Shown here: piece by piece, positions 57,594 through 64,000 of the stretch
Position numbering within the stretch: the stretch's first letter is position 1
Layout of the letters: each line of letters begins with the position of its first letter
Assembly (NCBI GenBank): GCA_022496805.1
Contig: CM040103.1
Span: 11,550,001 to 11,614,000 of the forward strand
Length of the DNA: 64,000 nt
From: Pohlia nutans
Taxonomy: Eukaryota > Streptophyta > Bryopsida > Bryales > Mniaceae
Direction: 5' to 3'
Notes under the pieces: model-generated
What the model was told of the DNA's origin: nothing
Seen by the model: only the letters and a program-made list of their open reading frames with translations
Database searches by the model: none
Program-made: the position numbers and the translations under genes

Positions 57594-58144
57594 TTAACCC
57601 CTAAAAGCCCGAGGGGTATTGGACAAAACATAGATGTGTTATAATATGTGCCTTCCATATGTTTGATGAAGGTTGGTTCAATAGACAAAATGTTGAGTAT
57701 CATCTTTACAAATTATCCATACGGTCAAACTTCCAAAATAATCTTTAGATCATTTTTTAATGAATTTAAAAGCATTAACCTTCGAAAATTTGTATAAATT
57801 ATAATTTTCAATTTTAGAGTTCAAAATTTAGTGCAATTGGTTAAATTTGGGCTATCTATCGTAAACTTCAAAAAAGCAAGAGAAATGATGGAGGAATCAT
57901 CATTACTTTCCCCAAATAGCAAATTTTGTAACACTAAGACAATGTTGAGGTGATCTACTTTGAAAAATTCTCCCGGGTGGAGTTTAACTCGGATTGCCAT
58001 AATTCAAATTGGGTTGGAAAGTAGACTTGATGTAGTATTTTAAAATATTTTTTATTTTTTCAAAAAAAGATTTTTTTGTTCCGGGCAGCCCGTTTTTTTC
58101 CGGGCAGCGACCAGAAAATGGTCGCTCGGGAGCTTAGGGGTTAA
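57594..58144. repeat. TTAA-bounded element (copy H)
   Basis: The left end TTAACCCCTAAAAGCCCGAG mirrors CTCGGGAGCTTAGGGGTTAA. Bounding TTAAs are at 57594-57597 and 58141-58144. A subterminal palindrome GCGACCAGAAAATGGTCGC precedes the right end. Confidence 0.85.
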
Positions 58145-58145
58145 G

Positions 58146-58545
58146 GTTGGATAACCTATTACCACCAACTTAAGCAATCTGGCCTATTTTTGGCAGTGCT
58201 AGATTCCCAAAAAAATATGACTACATTCGAAATAGGTTTTGATGAGGATTGCAAAAATTTGCAACATCTAATTCGCATTTGTCAATTTTATACAAAATTC
58301 CAAAGTGGAAAGTAACCTTTTACCCATACATCACATACCAATTTCCTAAGTTCACACTTTGTTGTTCCTAGATCTGCTCATGAGCTAACCCAAAACCACT
58401 AGCTATTTCTTCGCAATTCTTGGCATGCCATTGGTCTACTTGAATAGTGAAATTGGTGGTTTTGGGTCTCAATTGTGGTGGCTCCAAGAAAGTTGTACCT
58501 GTCATAAATGGGGGAGGTGGTGGTAATAGGTTATCCAACCCTAAA
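58146..58545. repeat. TIR element, GGTTGGAT termini, short relative of 39222-40352
   Basis: The left end GGTTGGATAACCTATTACCA is the exact reverse complement of TGGTAATAGGTTATCCAACC at the right. The frame at 58447-58644 begins inside it and is not a gene. Confidence 0.85.
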
Positions 58546-58621
58546 CATCAAAGTCGTGCACAGAAAGTCACAGTGCTTGGAGAAGAGAAACTTGAGCTAA
58601 AGCGAGTTTCCACTAGACTTT

Positions 58622-60133
58622 TTAATCATAGTAAAAATTCGTAAAATGGCTCTTTTCTTCTAAAAACCTTGTTGCGTAGTTGGGTTCCTCTTCAACAAAC
58701 TCCTCCATTATTCGTTCAAATGAAGGCCTCATGGAAGGATCGTGATGCCAACATCTACTCATCAAGGATTGAATCCAAGGAGACACACTGCTTGGAAGTA
58801 CAGGTCTTGCACCTTGAAGTACAGCATCATAATCAGTGGGCCTCAAGCCCTGTAACGGAATGCGACCTGTTAACACCTCATAACAAGTCATTGCATAGCT
58901 GTAAACATCGGATTCCTTAGTGAACAAGCTGGGCTGAACATCACCATCCTTAATGCCCAACAATATCTCCGGAGCTCTCCAAAATCTCGTCCCAACAACT
59001 CCAACGGAACATTCAAAATCCGCTATGGTAGGGACAAACTGATAGTGCCTTGTAGGATCGAACTTGTGAAATTCTTCATGCGATGGTAATAACCAAAGTA
59101 GCAAATTGGATGCTTTCAGATCTCTATGAAGAATGTCGTCCCTGTGCAACCCTCGCATTCCCGAAGCAATCGTCCGCATGATGGTGAAGGCGAGGACATC
59201 GGAGAATGGAGGATCTTCCTTGCTGTTGCGCATTCGGAGGTCGATAAGCTTGCGTAAATCGCCCCAAAACTTTTGCATCATGAACATGAACCTTCCGTCC
59301 TTCATCATGAATCCTCTGAGAATGGGTGCACAAGTGTCGTCGGTGCTGTAATGTTCATCAGCGGCAGCTTTTTGGAGCATGCCGTGCGGCCATTGCTTTT
59401 GCAGAGTTCGCAGACTGAATCCCGGCTTGAAAACTTTCACCACCAACTTGGTGTCTTTGTGAGCATCTGCAGGGCGCGCGAACTTGACTGTGTAGATTTC
59501 GCCTTGTGCTCCCTCCGCAATCTTCTCCCCGAGTGCGTAGTAACTCTCAGGCCAATACTGAAAGAAACTGTTGGCGTACTGCTTCCGAAGAGTGTGAAAC
59601 AATGCCAAGTTGGTCTCCGCTGAATACTCGTCGTCGTCGTCACTGTCCGACTCCAGTTCACTCCAATGCTGTTTTGACAGTTCGATCTCAGCCTCGAACT
59701 CCCTCCTGCTCTCCACGACAGCCTGAATACGTGCAGACAAATACTCTGCCAACAGTGCGGGATCTGATGAAGAGCCACTGTAACCGGTTGAGTCGACCTT
59801 GGGCACACTAGTACTGCTCCGTTCTGTCAAACGCGCTGTTACATACTCTGTCAAACGCGCTGTTACATACTCTGTCAAATACTTTGTCAAAGGTGCTGGA
59901 TCTGATGAGGAGTCGTCGTTGGTACTGCTCCGTTCTTCTGTTGCCAGACGCGCTGTCAAATACTCGGTTAAATACTTTTGCAAAGACGTGGGATCTGATG
60001 AGGATGCGCAGCCAGTGGAGTCGATGTTGGCATTGCTGAGCTCTTGCATTGCAGTGAAATACGTGGAGCTCTCAGTGACGCTGCTATCTCCACTGCTCAG
60101 TTCTTCCGCAGATTTTGCATGTTTCTGTGCCAT
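58622..60133 (-). CDS. intronless protein kinase, DFE variant, 503 aa
   Basis: The first in-frame ATG is at 60131-60133; two codons further upstream are also open but begin GTG. Residues 1-195 are acidic and Ser/Thr-rich, with a repeated KYLTEY-TARL-type unit (about 53-140) that may form a helix. The kinase domain covers about 200-488. It has the glycine loop IAEGAQGEIY (205-214), the VVK lysine (K233), HRDLKASN with D338, IADFE with D372, then VGTRFWRAPE and SDVYSYAMTCYEVLTG. The metal-binding Asp is kept, but the DFG glycine is Glu. The family resembles plant Ser/Thr or dual-specificity kinases with the same ADFECSVGVVGT signature that I associate with seedless plants; the substrate is unknown. 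Lack of introns suggests retroposition or a family expanded as single-exon copies. No poly(A) signal was found nearby. Confidence 0.92.
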   Translation of the reverse strand: MAQKHAKSAEELSSGDSSVTESSTYFTAMQELSNANIDSTGCASSSDPTSLQKYLTEYLTARLATEERSSTNDDSSSDPAPLTKYLTEYVTARLTEYVTARLTERSSTSVPKVDSTGYSGSSSDPALLAEYLSARIQAVVESRREFEAEIELSKQHWSELESDSDDDDEYSAETNLALFHTLRKQYANSFFQYWPESYYALGEKIAEGAQGEIYTVKFARPADAHKDTKLVVKVFKPGFSLRTLQKQWPHGMLQKAAADEHYSTDDTCAPILRGFMMKDGRFMFMMQKFWGDLRKLIDLRMRNSKEDPPFSDVLAFTIMRTIASGMRGLHRDDILHRDLKASNLLLWLLPSHEEFHKFDPTRHYQFVPTIADFECSVGVVGTRFWRAPEILLGIKDGDVQPSLFTKESDVYSYAMTCYEVLTGRIPLQGLRPTDYDAVLQGARPVLPSSVSPWIQSLMSRCWHHDPSMRPSFERIMEEFVEEEPNYATRFLEEKSHFTNFYYD

Positions 60134-61227
60134 GGTCACTCCAATCTTGCCTCTTTAATTGCACCCACTAGTCGATCGGTCGCAGTCAGCAAGTCTGGAG
60201 GGACGTGAAGAAACTTAGAATTATTTTAGAAGATAGAAAAAAAACGTGTGGTCCGTAGATCTAACCCAGATGTGATACCAAACTTGATCTATCCGACTAG
60301 CACATGCACTGTAACACCTTCTGACAAATCATCTAGCTACCTCTGTTCATTTTCGGACTCACAAAATTATTAATCTTCAATCTAGGAGCCCAGGTCTCAG
60401 AAGCTGAGTAAGTTTTCACACGATAGTAGGTAGAGCAATTTTGAACGACACTTGGAATAACGTTCTAGCCACGTGAGTAAGTTTTCATACGTTAGTGGGT
60501 AGAGCAATTTAGGTCAACACTTGGAGCAATGTTCTAGCTAGCCACGTATTGGAACAGCATTTCAATAAGTCAGAACGACATTGAAATGTTAGCGATACTA
60601 GTATGTTCTATAGAAATGTTGTTCTTACACATTTGTCGTTCTAGTTGTAACATCCTGAGAAACCAGTACACTACAGAGCTGCCTCGAAATCACAATGAAC
60701 CTTGGCATATAATACTTCTTCAAAAAGAGATAGGATGATCATAACCCTTACCGACAAAGTAGTCGGGCCACAGTTAGTACTAGTATTGTCTGCTGCAACG
60801 TCACTGCTAGATGGTTGATCTCAAGTGCAAGATGGCTGCACACACCAAACGCAAATCAGACCATACGCACAGGTTGTTGCGTACGTTTTTCCTCCGAAAA
60901 CGGCAGATATTCCAGCAAAAGATCAACTGACAGATTACCGACATTGAGCTCGACAGAGGTAAGGAAGAGACAGAGCGTGCATTGATCACCGAAAGCACGC
61001 AAAAGCATGTGGAGCTCGAAGTGTATTGAATGCTTCGATCTGCAAATGCTTGGATCATACTGTAAACCTTGAACGTTCTTCACTCGGTGGTCTGAGCAAT
61101 GGATGGAGCTGGCTACATGCGGACATGGCCATTTCAAACAAGGCGTCACACGCTCGCACTGAATGTGGAACAAACCTTAACAGTACGTGAAATCCCTGTT
61201 ATCCTATAATTATCAACTATGCATGTG
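60134..61227. other. kinase 5' flank, non-coding
   Basis: A tandem duplication of about 68 bp (GTAAGTTTTCA-ACG-TAGT-GGTAGAGCAATTT) occupies 60410-60545. Nothing else recognised; short overlapping frames on the minus strand at 60807-61173 show no domain. Confidence 0.5.
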
Positions 61228-61283
61228 CACAAACGTACATTTATTTTTATTTTTATTTTTATTTTTTTACACAAATGAAACTT
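61228..61283 (-). repeat. LINE 3' tail relic, reverse orientation
   Basis: A (ATTTTT)n run followed by ACACAAATGAAACTTGTTTC and CATTGCA matches the reverse complement of the LINE 3' end at about 3586-3640. Confidence 0.65.
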
Positions 61284-61579
61284 GTTTCATTGCAAAAGTA
61301 ACGGATACGAAGGCACCCAACTGAAGACGGCTAGGGTGGGGAAAACCCATGTTAGTTGTTTCATTGCAAAAGTAACGGATACGAAGGCACCCAACTGAAG
61401 ACGGCTAGGGTGGGGAAAACCCATGTTAGTTGTTTCATTGCAAAAGTAACGGATACGAAGGCACCCAACTGAAGACGGCTAGGGTGGGGAAAACCCATGT
61501 TAGTTGTTTCATTGCAAAAGTAACGGATACGAAGGCACCCAACTGAAGACGGCTAGGGTGGGGAAAACCCATGTTAGTT
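61284..61579. repeat. 74-bp minisatellite, four copies
   Basis: GTTTCATTGCAAAAGTAACG begins at 61284, 61358, 61432 and 61506. The period is exactly 74 bp and copies appear identical. The first unit overlaps the LINE-tail stem, so the array seems to have grown from the end of a LINE insertion. Confidence 0.97.
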
Positions 61580-62498
61580 GTTAGGAAAAGTGAAGCCTAG
61601 AAGCTAAAAATTAAAATTAAAATTAAGATACGCGGCCACAAGGGAACCCTTGAGGCTAGGGCCGTGGGGAACCTGCGAGGCCGGGGTTGCGGGAAACATG
61701 TGTATTTTTTTTGAAGAAAGATACATATTATGATCCGATTAGAAAGGGGATGATTTGTGAAATTTTTATGCCTCATTCATGTTGCAATGTTTCACCAAAA
61801 ATTGCAAAGATTTTAGTCTAAAAGTGCTCTTGAAAAAGTCAACTCATAAAATTAAGCAACCAAAAAAACTTCAAAAATCACTACACTTAAAGTATTACAT
61901 TCAATTCATCACAACAAATTTCATCTATAGATTGCCATTATCTTATTTGTAATCAAATTACAAAATAATTTTGAACTTTAAGTTTCAAATTTTATAGAGA
62001 AATATTGGTGATGGCAATCGCAGATCTACTCGTATGCCCATATAGATAGAATCTAAAATTCATTATGCACAACATTTATTCATACATAAGCTCATAAAAT
62101 TCATTATGCACAACATTTATTCATACATAAGCTCAAAATATCCCTCTTGGGCCATTGGATCAATGATTAGTTGACTTAAAGCTTACATTGTCCTAGTGTG
62201 GGCCAATTTGTATAATTAGGTTGAGATGTTTGCTGAAAAATTCAAAAAAATCAATTGCCTGGGCCTATTGTCCTTGGATTGCTGTAATGTTTTTGTTCTC
62301 TCAAAGGAATAAAATGTCATGTTGTTTCAAAAAACAAAAAAATAAATGAAATTAAAAATCTTTAAACTCATTTTCAGTATTTTCCAAGTAAAACATCTTA
62401 TTAAATGGATGGTTGAAGGACATTTTATCTTAACTTTTTAAGGTCAAAGAAGGCTTAATTGGGCTTCATTTTTTTTGAAGTAGTTTTGAGTACAGTAG
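61580..62498. other. non-coding; one 41-bp tandem duplication
   Basis: AAAATTCATTATGCACAACA starts at 62055 and 62096 (period 41). The remainder is AT-rich with no gene. Confidence 0.5.
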
Positions 62499-62739
62499 AA
62501 ATTTAGGACCCCACGGATTTTCAACAATTTTCGTGCGACATTCAATATTTCATGGGTTCATGCATTTTTCACACAGATTCTACATTTTGTTAAATAACAA
62601 AAGGAATGAATGTAGAATCCGTGCAAATTCAATTCACGTTTAACACAAAATCCATACAAAATCTATGAGAAAAATATATACATCCATGAAATATCAGACT
62701 TCGCACAAAAATTGTCAAAAATTAGTGGGGTCGTAATTT
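62499..62739. repeat. foldback MITE-like element
   Basis: The left part AAATTTAGGACCCCAC and its inward continuation (CAACAATTTTCGTGCGA) mirror the right part ending GTGGGGTCGTAATTT. The arms are imperfect over about 100 bases. Confidence 0.7.
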
Positions 62740-62884
62740 CCTGATGCTAGGTCCAATGTAAATTTCTTTTTTGTTCAAATTTATTTGTTCTTTGACCCAT
62801 TGCACATAATGCTTTTGGTTGACTCCAAAATGATGTCAAATAAGAATTATGTATTTCACAATAGGATAAAATGAATTTTTCATT

Positions 62885-63432
62885 TTAACCCTTTAGCGCG
62901 CCGGCGTCCAAATTCTGGACGCTGGATGAATTTCAGCAGCTCGATTTCTGTAGGTATCGGATGTTTTTCATCCATTTTTATTTTTTTTCATTCTTGTGCT
63001 AGTTGAATACCATTTGTACGGTATGGATCTTCCAAATAAGATAATGTGAATTTTTGAAAAATTATAAAAGTGATTAATGTCAAGTTTCAATCTTAGTTCA
63101 AAAAGAAAGACCTTAAATATGATTTTCCATAGTAAGTAGAATCAAATAATGGAAACCATACCATCTTGTAGTGCATGTCATTCTAATTTCATTACAATAT
63201 TTTTAAATTTTTTTGTGTTAATTTTGGATTTTTAATTGAATTTCAAGAGAAAACCTTGCAAAATTACTTTAAAAATATTAATAATAAATATGATGAATCC
63301 AACCGTACGGATGTTATCTACACATTGACATTTGCAACTTTGTTTTGTACATCAACTCCATTTCCGTTTTTCATCAACCATTTTATAACAAATCTTTGAA
63401 AACAGTGTTGAATTGGGACGTTAAAGGGTTAA
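62885..63432. repeat. TTAA-bounded element, 548-bp family, copy C
   Basis: TTAACCCTTTAGCGCG at the left and, in reverse, TTAACCCTTTAACGTCCC at the right. Full-length relative of copies A and B. Confidence 0.9.
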
Positions 63433-63673
63433 AAGATGAATCTTTGGTCTTTTAGGGATTAGATCAACAAGAACAAAATCAAAATTTGTCGTTGATTTTT
63501 TTGGGTCGGTGGTCATGTTGGATCAGGGTTTTTGGTGATTAATATTATTTTTAAGTGCACAGGTGAGCATTTGCAATGGTGAAGGGTTCAATTTTTAGTG
63601 TTATTAACTAATGTGTGTCGGAGTTTGTAGAGGCTCAAATTGGATCAAATTTTTCATGTTTTGGAAAAATTCA
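63433..63673. other. non-coding
   Basis: Nothing recognised. Confidence 0.4.
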
Positions 63674-63890
63674 GACTACCGTAGTTACTAGCAGGTAGTA
63701 GCAGGTTAGGCACTTTTCTACCTAATATTTAATTAATTCTTAAAATAGATTTAGGCAAATCAAATGTTTTTTGAAATCTGTTTTTCCCCACACAAAAAAA
63801 ACATTTCTTTGAAAAATAATTTCCCAAAATTTTAGGTATTTATTTTTAGAATTATTTTCTGCCAAACCTACTAGTAAACTATGGTAGTTC
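63674..63890. repeat. foldback MITE-like element
   Basis: The left end GACTACCGTAGTTACTAGCA mirrors the right end CTACTAGTAAACTATGGTAG followed by TTC. Both halves also share an AAAACATTT-type interior in opposite orientation. Confidence 0.65.
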
Positions 63891-64000
63891 ACATGGGAAG
63901 TTTCTTTTGTTCAATTGTATTTCTTTTTATACCAACACAAGCAATGTTCTTTGATCATTCAATGTAGCTCAATTTAAAAAGCATGAGATGAGCTTTGTCA

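Noticed and set aside
60807..61173. Overlapping 83- and 105-codon minus-strand ORFs upstream of the kinase
   Set aside because: No domain, no conserved motif, and mutually overlapping frames.
1..64000. tRNA, rRNA and organellar insertions
   Set aside because: No cloverleaf-like or conserved rRNA words were recognised by eye. A tRNA covariance-model search would be decisive.

Overview
This is eukaryotic nuclear DNA from a land plant. Genes are split by many short-to-medium GT-AG introns, and the space between them is filled with plant-type transposons. The most informative marker is a complete, intron-rich MurC gene with a plastid-targeting-like N-terminus. Chloroplast peptidoglycan synthesis genes of this kind are known from mosses, lycophytes, ferns and gymnosperms and are largely lost from flowering plants. 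A spore-bearing plant (bryophyte, lycophyte or fern) is therefore the best guess, with a gymnosperm not excluded. I cannot name the species from sequence alone.

Layout. 1-3642: 3' part of a LINE retrotransposon with an open reverse-transcriptase frame and poly(A) tail. 3643-13205: gene-poor, AT-rich DNA with MITEs, foldbacks and LINE-tail relics. 13206-22045 (+): an 18-exon gene for a TOUGH/GPATCH1-type G-patch plus SURP RNA-processing protein of 1042 aa. 22046-28273: relics of Tc1, hAT and SWIM-zinc-finger coding DNA plus foldback elements. 28274-33840: a complete Ty1/Copia element on the minus strand, with identical 319-bp LTRs and a 5-bp target duplication but three in-frame stops. 33841-37400: a degenerate G/T-rich tandem array that includes two exact 574-bp units, each containing a foldback; the Copia element landed in a further copy of this foldback. 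37401-44270: an unrecognised terminal-exon-like ORF, several MITEs and an 870-bp palindrome. 44275-47453 (+): an unrecognised six-exon gene (376 aa) with a duplicated exon and a Pro/Ala/Val/Asn-rich tail. 48522-50130: an intact Tc1-like DD34E transposon with TA duplication, lying 343 bp upstream of the MurC start. 50474-56645 (+): MurC, 14 exons, 571 aa. 58622-60133 (-): an intronless protein kinase with DFE in place of DFG. 60134-64000: LINE-tail repeat, MITEs and no gene.

The host genes do not form one pathway. TOUGH-type proteins act in nuclear RNA processing. MurC adds L-alanine to UDP-MurNAc, presumably in plastids. The kinase and the 376-aa protein have unknown roles. The unusual content is in the mobile DNA: an intact animal/fungal-style Tc1 element plus an older Tc1 relic, eight TTAA-bounded elements resembling piggyBac-type MITEs, four members of a foldback family with 3-bp target duplications, and classic CTCCCTCC Stowaway MITEs inside both conserved genes.
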